Assembly (NCBI RefSeq): GCF_018128225.1
Contig: NZ_CP072377.1
Coordinates: forward strand, 1,736,001 to 1,800,000
From: Leptotrichia sp. oral taxon 218
GTDB lineage: Bacteria > Fusobacteriota > Fusobacteriia > Fusobacteriales > Leptotrichiaceae
Reading direction: 5' to 3'
DNA length: 64,000 nucleotides
Below the pieces are notes generated by a model. That model saw only the letters and a program-made list of their open reading frames with translations, made no database searches and was not told the origin of the DNA. This document shows, in pieces, positions 45,997 to 54,467 of this stretch. How positions within the stretch are numbered: position 1 is the stretch's first letter; each line of letters begins with the position of its first letter. The position numbers and the translations under genes are program-made.

Positions 45997-46763
45997 TTAA
46001 ATAAAATTATACAATATTTTTTTACTTTCTGATAATTCTTCAAAACTATAATTTTTCTCAAAATTTATTTTTTTCAAATTTCGAATCTCATATTTTTCTA
46101 TAATTTTGTCAAAATTTTTCACATAAATTTTTTTATAAAGTATAGAAATTTCATTTTCCAAAAAATATTTTATATTTTTTTCATCTTCAAAATCCAAAAA
46201 ACAAAATTGTGACTTTGTAAAATAATTTAAAATATTTTTTAAAATCTCTTCCACAAAAAATCTTATATTTGAATATTTTTCGCCATTTTCAAAAATAATT
46301 TTTTCAATCATTTTTTCCGCAAAAAAAGTTTTTATAAATTTATTTTCGTCAGCCGAAATAAATGAAAAATTATACAAAATTTCAAAAAATTTTTTTTTAT
46401 TTTTATAAAACATTTCGTTTCCAAGTTTTAGTGCGTGATTGCTCTCTCTGTTAAAAAGACTTCTAGTAAAACTATCTTCCAACTTTTTAACTTCAATTTT
46501 AGATTGTCTTTTTATTTTTTTTTCTTTTTCTAAAAATGTTTTTTCAAATTCACTTTTTATATTTTCCAAAATTTTTTCTTTTTTTGTTCTTTTAGTTCTT
46601 TTTTTTCTCTTTTTTCATTTTCACAATAAATATAAGCCATCTCAAGTATAAACGACGGCTCTTTGCGAACAATCTTAAAATTTTTGTCCAAAATAAAATA
46701 TTTTCTTTTTTCAAAATGATTTTTATGTTCCAAAATAAATTGTGAAAAACTTTTTATCTCCAA
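45997..46763 (-). pseudogene. Unrecognised charged protein, single-base frameshift
   Basis: Two overlapping frames: an N-terminal part of 68 residues (MEIKSFSQFILEHKNHFEKR...) and a C-terminal part of ~190. One extra A at the A6/A7 runs (46572-46577 or 46579-46585) joins KELKEQKKKK to ILENIKSEFEKTF; the total (767 nt) is one base short. The 255-residue product is rich in K, E, F and I, with a coiled-coil-like middle and no recognised domain. It lies between serS and lpxK. Function unknown. Confidence 0.6.
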
Positions 46764-46863
46764 AACTTTCTCCTTCCAGTTTTTTAGTTTTTTGCTTTTT
46801 TGTTTTTTTTTTACCTAATTTTTTTTCTCTATTTTATTTATTATTTTTTTATTTTTCATAATT

Positions 46864-47909
46864 TTAAAAAATTTTTTTCAAATCGAATTTCATTTTTAAA
46901 ACAAGCAAATTTTCTATATTTTTATCAATTTTAACGGCATCTTTTTCTGTCGTTACGACAAAATCATAGTTTTTACTCTTCTTCTGAATTTCTTCAAAAT
47001 CTTCAGAACTATACAAATGATGATCTGAAAATTTAATTTCATCCACATTTTTTGGTAACAAATTTTTTATTGTCTTATAAAAAACCGCAGGATTTGCAAT
47101 GGATGAAAAAATTAAAATATTTTTATTTTTTATAATATTTTTAGAAATTCTATTTTTAAAATTTTCTTTTTTTTCTTTATTTTCAAAATTTTTATTATTT
47201 TCACTATTTATTTTACCAAATTTTTCATCATTTTCAAAATTTAATTTATAAAAATAATCGTTCTCAAAAATGGCAAAAAAAACTTTTTTTTCATATTTCT
47301 TTATTTTTTCCAAAATTTTTAAAATTTCTTTTTTTTCCACATAATTACTTTTAGTAATGATTATTTCATCCGCACGATTCAACGAATCTATCGATTCCCT
47401 AAGTCTACCTTTCGGCAAAAATTTATTATTTCCAAAAGGATTAGTTGCATCAATCAAAACGATATTTTCATCCTTCAAAAGTTTTCTGTGCTGAAATCCG
47501 TCGTCCATAATAATAACTTCAACGCCACAATTTTCTTTCAAAAATTTTGCACCTTTATATCTGTCTTTTGACACAACTACTGGAACTTTAAAATTTTCAG
47601 CATGAAAAAACGCTTCATCTCCAGATTCCCTTGAAGTGCAGTAAATTTTCTCTTCATCTCGCACTAAAAGCAAATCCGTCTTTCTCTTGCCTTTATAACC
47701 TCGGCTCAAAATCCCAACTTTCATATTTTTTCTTAAATATTCATTCACAAAATATTGCACAGCTGGAGTTTTTCCCGTTCCTCCCGCAACAATATTTCCG
47801 ATACAAATCACTTTTACTCCATCGACTTTTTAGATTTCAAAATATTTAAATCAAAAAGTTTATTTCGTAAAAATACTATAAATCCATATATTATTGATAA
47901 TAATTCCAA
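46864..47909 (-). pseudogene. lpxK: Tetraacyldisaccharide 4'-kinase LpxK, single-base frameshift
   Basis: LpxK phosphorylates the lipid A precursor in the inner membrane. The P-loop VAGGTGKTP (about residues 41-49 of the joined product) is intact, with YKGAKFLKENCGVEVIIMDDGFQHR and VVTTEKDAVKI downstream. The N-terminus (LELLSIIYGFIVFLRNKLF, from TTG at 47907-47909 with GGAG 6 nt upstream) is in another frame. One added A in the A5 run (47827-47831) gives LKSKKVDGVKVICIGN without a break. A low-complexity N/K/E/F insertion sits near residues 215-245. A functional gene is expected in a bacterium with lipid A, so an undercall is likely. Confidence 0.88.
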
Positions 47910-47923
47910 TTTTTTCTCCAATT

Positions 47924-48832
47924 TTAAAAATTTAATAAATCTTTATACATCGTCTCAATTCTTCTAAATCTACTTTTTATTCCAGATTTTGAAATGTTCA
48001 TCAAATCCGCAAGTTCCTGAAGTGAAAACTCTTCGTTTTCAAGCCGTGCTTTTGCGGTTTCCTGTAAAACATTTGAGAGTTCAGACAGACCTATTTTTTC
48101 GTCAATATATTTTATCATTTTTATTTGTTTTTCTGACGCCGAGATTTTTTTTGTTTCATTTGCAATTTCCCAGTTCATATTTCTGTTAATTTTATTACGA
48201 ATTTCTTTATTTACCGTAACTTCTTCAAATTCAAAAAATGAATTTACTGCTCCTATTAAAAAAATTATGTCCAAAATATCTTCCGAATTTCTCAAATAAA
48301 CTATTTTTTTCTCTTTTTTTTCAGTTTTTGAAATTTTTTTCCCCATCTCGCTAAATAGATTAAATAAAAAGTTTGAAAAATCTTCACTATCCAGAAAAAA
48401 GTCCAATGCATAAGATTTTTCAGGTGATTTTATGTAACCACAGCTAAGAAAAGCACCTCGAATTATTCCTGAAATCATTTCTTCATCTTCAAAATTTTTT
48501 ACTGAACAATTTTTGAAAGAAAATAATTTTTCAAAAAATTTTTTATACTCTTTTTCATTTTGTTTTGTTGGAATAAGTATTACTTTATATATTTTTGACG
48601 ACAGTTGCCGTTTATTTACGATATACTTTAATTGTATATCCATTTTTGTAACTTTTCTCAAATTTGAATAAACTCTTTTGGCAAATGAAACATTTTCTGT
48701 GCTAAAAAAAATCCCATTTTCTAAAATCGCATTTTTTGAAGCAAGTATTCCAAATAATTCCGCAAAAACTGCTTCATTTTTCTTATTTTCCAAACCCAGT
48801 ATTTCCCTTTTTAAATTTGCTGAATATGACAT
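47924..48832 (-). CDS. whiA: WhiA-family DNA-binding protein
   Basis: 302 residues. N-terminal LAGLIDADG-like scaffold (SANLKREILGLEN..., GIIRGAFLSCGYIKSPEK) and a C-terminal helix-turn-helix (FSLQELADLMNISKSGIKSRF). WhiA is common in Firmicutes and actinobacteria, where it affects division or sporulation. Start ATG is preceded by AAAGGAAA. Located 14 nt upstream of lpxK on the same strand. Confidence 0.88.
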   Translation of the reverse strand: MSYSANLKREILGLENKKNEAVFAELFGILASKNAILENGIFFSTENVSFAKRVYSNLRKVTKMDIQLKYIVNKRQLSSKIYKVILIPTKQNEKEYKKFFEKLFSFKNCSVKNFEDEEMISGIIRGAFLSCGYIKSPEKSYALDFFLDSEDFSNFLFNLFSEMGKKISKTEKKEKKIVYLRNSEDILDIIFLIGAVNSFFEFEEVTVNKEIRNKINRNMNWEIANETKKISASEKQIKMIKYIDEKIGLSELSNVLQETAKARLENEEFSLQELADLMNISKSGIKSRFRRIETMYKDLLNF

Positions 48833-48853
48833 TTTTTTTCCTTTTTTTAATTT

Positions 48854-49669
48854 TTAATGATTTACAGTTCTAGAATTTCCAGATTTGTCATAATAAGTCC
48901 AAGTTCCAACTCTTCTTCTTCCATTAAGATTTCCAGTAAATCCAACTGCTCCATTTGTATAATAACCTTTTAGAGTCCCAGCTCCATTATTTAAATTTGC
49001 TTCATAAAGTAAATTTCCATTTTCGTAGTAAACCTTCATTAATCCATTAACTTGGTCATTTTGATAATTAATTTCTGAAATTTTTGTACCATTTGATTTC
49101 CATTCAGTAAATAATCCGTTTTTATATCCGTCTATGTAAGTTCCTTGTGATTTTTTCGAACCATTTTCATAATATTCTGTCCAAGTTCCAGTCATTTTTC
49201 CATTTTGATATTGTCCAACTGTTTCTTGACTTCCTGTTTTTCCGTAATATGAATAATATCTTCCGTTTAATTCATCGTTAGCATATTGATATCTTTTCCA
49301 TAATTTCCCATTTTCCGAGTAAACTAGCCATTCTCCTTCTTTTTTACCGTTTACATATCTTCCAGTCGTATATTGATTTCCATTTGCATAATATTCATTA
49401 AAATTACCGTTTAAAACTCCGTTACTCATATTGACAACAAGCCTTCTTCCACCTTCATCCATAATTCTATAATCTCCGCTTCCGATAAGCTGATAAGTTG
49501 TTCCATTGATTCTTTTGGCATCTTCTGGACCAATTCCAGTAACTTTGGATAAATTTACTTTTCCAAAACTGACTCCATAATTTCCAAACACATCTTTACC
49601 GTAAGAAATCGCTGACATAGCCATCAGTCCTACAACAAATAATACTTTTTTCTTATTTATTTTTATCAT
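48854..49669 (-). CDS. Exported MORN-like (YwqK-family) repeat protein
   Basis: 271 residues with a signal peptide (KKVLFVVGLMAMSAISYG). The body consists of about eight repeats of the form Y-x-N-G-x-x-x-G-x-(W/F/Y), e.g. NGKKEGEWLVYSENGKL and NGKMTGTWTEYYENGS. Matches the family often annotated as YwqK-type antitoxin, but a signal peptide and no partner toxin gene argue against a toxin-antitoxin role here. Likely a surface or periplasmic protein. Confidence 0.8.
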   Translation of the reverse strand: MIKINKKKVLFVVGLMAMSAISYGKDVFGNYGVSFGKVNLSKVTGIGPEDAKRINGTTYQLIGSGDYRIMDEGGRRLVVNMSNGVLNGNFNEYYANGNQYTTGRYVNGKKEGEWLVYSENGKLWKRYQYANDELNGRYYSYYGKTGSQETVGQYQNGKMTGTWTEYYENGSKKSQGTYIDGYKNGLFTEWKSNGTKISEINYQNDQVNGLMKVYYENGNLLYEANLNNGAGTLKGYYTNGAVGFTGNLNGRRRVGTWTYYDKSGNSRTVNH

Positions 49670-49772
49670 AGTTATCTCTCCTATTTTTTCGATTAATGTT
49701 TTATTTAATACTTAAATATTCTTTTTACATTATAACAAATTTTTCTATTTTTTAAAAATTTTTTTTAAATTA

Positions 49773-49832
49773 AAAAGAACTATTTCTAAAATTACAAAAT
49801 ACAAAATCAAAATATAGAAATAATTCTTTTTA
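49773..49832. terminator. Bidirectional terminator after sepF
   Basis: 17-bp stem (AAAAAGAACTATTTCTA / TAGAAATAATTCTTTTT, one wobble) with a 26-nt loop, 18 nt past the sepF stop codon. Confidence 0.75.
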
Positions 49833-49850
49833 TCAAATAAAATTTTATAA

Positions 49851-50381
49851 TTATAAATAATTACCGTCTTTAGAATCTTCACCTAACGAAGCATCAATAT
49901 CTTCATAATCTATTCCAACTGGAATTGAAGTCAAAACTTTATCTGTAACTTTTGATAAATGAGCATTCATTGCATATGCCGCTCCACTCACGAAATCTAT
50001 TACTCTTTGTCCCACTTCATATTCTAAAAATTCCAAACTAAATGTTACCACTTTATTTTCTTTTATTGCATCTGCAATAAGTCTTGAATCTTCAAAAACT
50101 TTTGGTCTGATTATTGAAACATAACTAACTTTTGTAGCCGATGCCATTTCTGCTGTCATCTTTGCACTCTCCTCCTTTTTATTTCCTACGCCAAAAATAC
50201 TTCCTATACCTTTTTTTTCTTCATTATGTTTTTCCTCTTTAAAGTTTGGTTTTGGGTTTGGCTGTTGTGGTTTTGGACTTTCTACTTCTTTATTTTCTTC
50301 TGCTGCCGATTGTTCCAATTCATCATCGTCGTCTTCAACATCATCCCCAAAAAATTCCATTAATTTTCGTTTTAGTCCCAA
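49851..50381 (-). CDS. sepF: Cell division protein SepF
   Basis: 176 residues: N-terminal membrane-targeting helix (GLKRKLMEFFGDD), an acidic and Pro-rich linker, and a C-terminal SepF domain (VSIIRPKVFEDSRLIADAI, VTFSLEFLEYEVGQRVIDFV, GAAYAMNAHLSKV). SepF anchors FtsZ to the membrane. Its place just downstream of yggS is the classic gene order. yggS here is interrupted by a transposon-like element. Confidence 0.93.
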   Translation of the reverse strand: MGLKRKLMEFFGDDVEDDDDELEQSAAEENKEVESPKPQQPNPKPNFKEEKHNEEKKGIGSIFGVGNKKEESAKMTAEMASATKVSYVSIIRPKVFEDSRLIADAIKENKVVTFSLEFLEYEVGQRVIDFVSGAAYAMNAHLSKVTDKVLTSIPVGIDYEDIDASLGEDSKDGNYL

Positions 50382-50393
50382 AATTATAACCTC

Positions 50394-50972
50394 CTATTCA
50401 AATAATTTGCTTCCAATTCTAATTATTGTTGCACCATTTTTCAAAGCAATTTTATAATCGTTTGACATTCCCATTGAAAGTTCTGTCAAATAATCATATT
50501 TTTTTGAAAATTTTTCTTTTAATTCTTGCATCTTTTTAAAATAATTGTCAATTTCATCAGTTGTCGCTGAAAATGGCGCCATTGTCATAAAACCTATTAT
50601 TTTTACATTACTTTGTGAAAAATATTTTTCATAATCTTTTTCAAAATCCTCGATATAAATTCCTGTTTTTGACTCTTCTTTTGAAACATTAATTTGTATA
50701 AGTCCATTCACAATTCTTCCGTGTTCAGCCGCCTTTTTATTAATTTCTAAAAGTAAATCATATGAATCGATGGAATGTATCAAATTTACGCTCTCAATTA
50801 TATACTTTATTTTATTTTTTTGCAATCTTCCAATAAAATCCCATTTGATACCGTTGTTACCAATTTCATTTAATTTATCTCGATAAAGTTGCGCTCTATT
50901 TTCTCCAAAATAATTGTAACCCATTTTGACAATTTCTTTGTGCTGACAAATATCAAAGTATTTGCTGACAAC
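50394..50972 (-). pseudogene. yggS: YggS/PLPBP family protein, 3' fragment (split by TnpB element)
   Basis: Residues from VVSKYFDICQHKEIVKMG onward (about 192 residues) of the pyridoxal-phosphate-binding protein that controls PLP homeostasis. GYNYFGENRAQ, KWDFIGRLQKNK, SIDSYDLLLEINK and FLTELSMGMSNDY match the family. Its first 37 codons lie at 52873-52983. The TnpB element sits between them. Removing 50973-52872 gives an uninterrupted frame (KVKLL then VVSKYF). Confidence 0.9.
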
Positions 50973-51050
50973 TGAACCTCCCACGACTAAAGTCGCAGGG
51001 TTCTAAAATCTTTAAAAATATTTAAAAATTTTCTAAGAAGTTTGATAGTC

Positions 51051-52298
51051 CTATGCTATCCTTATTCTTTTAGGTGTGTCCAGCTCACCTCTATTGTATA
51101 GGACGCTTAAGTCCACAACTTTACTTTTTCTTAATATATTTAATGCTCCATTACAATCTGCATTTAATTGATAGCCTTTACTTGTTTGATATAGTCCTCT
51201 TTTTATCCTTTTTCCACTGAATATATATTCTTGCGGATTTTCTTTATCATATACTGGAATTTCATCTCCATCAAAGAAACTTGCTTTTGATGTATAACTT
51301 TCTTCTTGTAGTTTAAATTCTATTCCATATAGTTTACATAGGTATATTAATTTATCTCTTAATTTTCCATATGGTATATTTACAAAGTTTTGATTATTTA
51401 TACTTCCTATATTTGATTTTCTTTGAAAATCTTCGTTACATCCTAGAACTAGTTTTCCTATATCATTATTAAGACAATAATTTATAATCATTCTTGCTGC
51501 TTTTGAAAGATAATCTTCTATACGATTATTTCTCTTTCTAGCTATTCTCTTTTGCCTTAATGTTATATGCTCTATCTTTTGCTTATCTTTAATGCTTTGC
51601 AATTTTGCATTTGTCTTATTATAGTATTGATTTATTGATTTTAATTTTCTACCATCTATTATGAATGATGCTCCATTATTAGTTACACAAGTGCAAAGAT
51701 TGTCTATACCTAAATCAATTCCTAGTGCATTGTTTTCATTTAATTCCCTTTGAACTTCTTTTACTTCGTAAGTATATTGAATTTCAAAGTACCTAGAATG
51801 TTGTTTGGGTATTATTCTAATTTCTCTTATCTTCTTGTCTTTTAATACTGGTGGTAGCTTAATTTTAATCTCCTGATGAGTTTTCTTAAACAAATTTGAA
51901 TAAGGAACTATCAGAATACCATCTTTTAATCTTACAAAACCTATAACAAGAGTTATAAATCCATCTTTATCAAGATATTTAGGTAATTTTATATCTTTAA
52001 AATTATATTGACCATTTTTAGCAAGTTTTAAAAGTCCAAAGAATGATTTAAAACTTCCGTCTACTTCTTTTAGAATTTGTTGTGCCATATTAGAATTTAA
52101 TTTTTTATAGTTCTCACTATTTTTAATCATCTTATAGTTTTCATTATAACTTAAATACTTTTTATTTTTAAAATAGTATTGTCTAACATTGTATATAGCC
52201 TGATTCTTTAAATTCTTAGCTATATGACACAAATATTTTAAATTTCTAAACTCCTTTTTACTAAGATGTTTTACCTGTTGTTTTAAAGTTAAATACAT
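51051..52298 (-). CDS. tnpB: TnpB RNA-guided endonuclease (OrfB family), copy 2
   Basis: 415 residues from the ATG at 52296-52298 with AAGGAGGTGAT upstream. Same architecture as copy 1 and largely identical. RuvC acidic residues are retained in GIDLGIDNLC, LGCNEDFQ and NADCNGALNIL. No zinc ribbon. It disrupts yggS. Because TnpB guides are taken from sequence beyond the right end, its predicted guide begins with yggS sequence (GTTGTCAGCAAATAC). Confidence 0.88.
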   Translation of the reverse strand: MYLTLKQQVKHLSKKEFRNLKYLCHIAKNLKNQAIYNVRQYYFKNKKYLSYNENYKMIKNSENYKKLNSNMAQQILKEVDGSFKSFFGLLKLAKNGQYNFKDIKLPKYLDKDGFITLVIGFVRLKDGILIVPYSNLFKKTHQEIKIKLPPVLKDKKIREIRIIPKQHSRYFEIQYTYEVKEVQRELNENNALGIDLGIDNLCTCVTNNGASFIIDGRKLKSINQYYNKTNAKLQSIKDKQKIEHITLRQKRIARKRNNRIEDYLSKAARMIINYCLNNDIGKLVLGCNEDFQRKSNIGSINNQNFVNIPYGKLRDKLIYLCKLYGIEFKLQEESYTSKASFFDGDEIPVYDKENPQEYIFSGKRIKRGLYQTSKGYQLNADCNGALNILRKSKVVDLSVLYNRGELDTPKRIRIA

Positions 52299-52396
52299 AG
52301 ATATCACCTCCTTTTCATCAGAGATATTATACTATATATCCTACATTTTATCTATTAAAAAGTAATATTTTTTAAATATTTTTAAAGTTTTTAAAA

Positions 52397-52866
52397 CCCC
52401 ACAACAGTGGGAAGTGTCGTTCACATAAGTACGCTACTACTTATGCAGTTCTCTTATGAACTTCTTGTTATCTCTAACAAGCACAGACTATATCTTATCC
52501 ATAGTGTATTTTGGCACCTTAGGCGAAACCACTTCCAATACCAATCGCTTGTATTGTACTCCCCTCACGAGGGATAGTCGTTGAACTTTCCTTTTCAGGC
52601 TTAGCTGCTGATTGTCTATTATCATAATGTTTAGGATTTAACCTTGCACCATCTAGTATATTTTTTCTGCTTTCGCTACCTTCACACCTATACCATTTTC
52701 TCACTTAAGTATTATGTTGTGGTTATACTAGCTTTAAGAGTTCCCAGCAGTTCAGTTTCTTTGTTGCACGGTTTTGCTCCGTGTCTACATACAAGTTTCC
52801 CTATATGCTTACTAAAATTTTCGTACAATTCATCTCACGACTAAAGTTGCGAGTGTTCTTGTACTA
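52397..52866 (-). ncRNA. Candidate structured RNA region in the 5' part of TnpB element copy 2
   Basis: Homologous to the region in copy 1, with the same hairpins. A small ORF on the minus strand (52519-52704) contains CEGSESRKNILDGARLNP, faintly like a TnpB C-terminal tail (KNIL..G.RL). It does not start or end the same way in copy 1, so it is treated as non-coding or vestigial. Stem CACGG/CCGTG is perfect here and weaker in copy 1. Confidence 0.35.
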
Positions 52867-52872
52867 TTTAAA

Positions 52873-52983
52873 TAAAAGTTTCACTTTTTCTGGATTAGAA
52901 GAATATTTTTTTATATCTTCCAAAATTTCATTGTAATTTTTTTTTATTTTTTCACAATCAAGTTTTATTTCTTTTTTTTCCAT
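52873..52983 (-). pseudogene. yggS: YggS/PLPBP family protein, 5' fragment
   Basis: First 37 codons of yggS from the ATG at 52981-52983 (GGAG 7 nt upstream): KKNYNEILEDIKKYSSNPEK then VKLL, a typical YggS N-terminus. Disrupted by the TnpB element. Joined to the 3' fragment it gives about 229 residues, normal for the family. Confidence 0.85.
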
Positions 52984-53051
52984 TTTTTTGCTCCTATTTT
53001 AAAAATCAAAGAATTTTTATTATTTATAATTATCTTATTATAACCTTTTTT

Positions 53052-54299
53052 TTAAATAAATTCAACAAATACATTATTTGCCAAAAAAATTCCTTTTTTT
53101 GTCAATTTTATCCTTTTTTCATAATTTTTAGCAGATTTTTTTTTATTTTTAAAACTTATTTTTTCATTTTTTTCAATAAAAAATTCTTCAATCAATCCAC
53201 TTTTTACAAGTTTTTCAATTTTTTTGGCATCTTTTTCAGTATAATTTACCCCTTCTTTAATAAGCCTTAAACCTAACATTTTTTTCAATTTTTCTTTTTC
53301 AAAATCATCAATTTTTTCAACCGTATTTTCATCAATCGGCAATTTTCCATCATCAATCAGATTATAATATTTCTTAAAAGTCCGTATATTGCTGTGCCTA
53401 TTATCGCCAAAATAACTAGCAGCACTCATTCCAACGCCGATAAATTTCTGATTTCGCCAATATTTCAAATTATGTCTTCCCGCATTTTTCTGCAATTTTC
53501 TTAAATCTTCAAATTTTTTTATTTCATTAATTTCAACATCTTTATCTTCATCATCTATTCTTGCAAAATTAGAAATCTCATACTGACAATATCCATTTTC
53601 CCCAAAAAAATCAATAATTTTTTCATACATTTCTGCTTCCAAATCCTGATCAATTTCGGATAAAATCCCCTTTTGCAACTTGCTCCAAAAAACCGTTCCT
53701 TCTTCCCAAATAAGCGAATAAATCGACACATTTTCAGGTTTTAATTCCCGCAAAATATCAAGATCCCTTTGCAAATCCTCAAGACTTTGATTAGGAATCC
53801 CGAACATCAAATCCACCGTAATATTGCAAAATCCTGCCTCTCTTGCCATTTTATAAACATTTATTGCATCATCAGAACTATGCTGCCTTCCAATAAATTT
53901 TAAAACATGATCTTGAAAACTCTGAATACCGATACTTAACCTATTTATTCCAATTTTGTTAAGTTTTTTCAGTTTTTCAAAAGTCACATCCGTCGGATTC
54001 AACTCCAGCGTAATTTCAGCATTTTCAGACCAATCAAGTTCGTCTAATATTTCACTTATCATCGCAACAGGCAGTAAAGAAGGTGTTCCTCCGCCAAAAT
54101 AAATTGTATCATATTTGATTTTTGGATACATTCTAATTTCTTTAATCAAATAATCCGTATATTTTCTATATTCCTTTTCCATTTTCACAAATGTGCAAAA
54201 GTCGCAGTATTCGCACTTTTTATCACAAAATGGAATATGGATATATATGGCATCTGCATCTTTTTTTTCTGAAATTTTTTTATTATTTTTTTCAATCAT
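53052..54299 (-). CDS. hemW: Radical SAM heme chaperone HemW-like protein
   Basis: 415 residues. The [4Fe-4S] motif is IHIPFCDKKCEYCDFC (CxxxCxxC plus a fourth Cys, about residues 20-35), with GGGTPSLLP and LELNPTDVTFEKL as in HemW/HemN-like enzymes. HemW delivers heme to respiratory proteins; it lacks true coproporphyrinogen oxidase activity in most species. Acidic Lys/Asp inserts occur around residues 255-275. Upstream of the split yggS. Confidence 0.9.
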   Translation of the reverse strand: MIEKNNKKISEKKDADAIYIHIPFCDKKCEYCDFCTFVKMEKEYRKYTDYLIKEIRMYPKIKYDTIYFGGGTPSLLPVAMISEILDELDWSENAEITLELNPTDVTFEKLKKLNKIGINRLSIGIQSFQDHVLKFIGRQHSSDDAINVYKMAREAGFCNITVDLMFGIPNQSLEDLQRDLDILRELKPENVSIYSLIWEEGTVFWSKLQKGILSEIDQDLEAEMYEKIIDFFGENGYCQYEISNFARIDDEDKDVEINEIKKFEDLRKLQKNAGRHNLKYWRNQKFIGVGMSAASYFGDNRHSNIRTFKKYYNLIDDGKLPIDENTVEKIDDFEKEKLKKMLGLRLIKEGVNYTEKDAKKIEKLVKSGLIEEFFIEKNEKISFKNKKKSAKNYEKRIKLTKKGIFLANNVFVEFI

Positions 54300-54338
54300 T
54301 TTTTACCTTTTATTTTTTTATTTTCTTTCATACTTTAA

Positions 54339-54389
54339 AAAAAGGATTTCAGAGCATAACTTTTTTTGTAATTATGATAAAATCCTTTC
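54339..54389 (-). terminator. Terminator after the phosphohexomutase gene
   Basis: Outer stem AAAGGATTT/AAATCCTTT with an inner CATAA/TTATG pair, followed by a T7 run on the minus strand. Confidence 0.7.
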
Positions 54390-54467
54390 TTTAATTTTTA
54401 TTTTTGTTTTTTTCTTAAAATAAATTTCAACAAAATATTACAATTATTTTTTATAAATCACTCAAAA

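Larger units (their letters stand above)
50973..52872 (-). mobile_element. TnpB-only IS605/IS1341-like element, copy 2, inserted in yggS
   Basis: Same structure as the element at 30615-32511. Boundaries are inferred from the match between copies and from the interrupted yggS reading frame. The site upstream (minus strand) is CTTTTA, consistent with a T-rich target motif; copy 1 is preceded by TTTTTTA. No target duplication is seen, as expected for this group. Confidence 0.85.

Noticed and set aside
48854-49669. Toxin-antitoxin system from the YwqK label
   Set aside because: The protein has a signal peptide and no partner gene; the MORN-like repeats alone do not show a toxin-antitoxin role.
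52519-52704. Small ORF on the minus strand in TnpB element copy 2
   Set aside because: The same region in copy 1 has an early stop (ATG GTA TAA) and a 2-nt indel, so the frame is not conserved and the region is treated as non-coding or vestigial.
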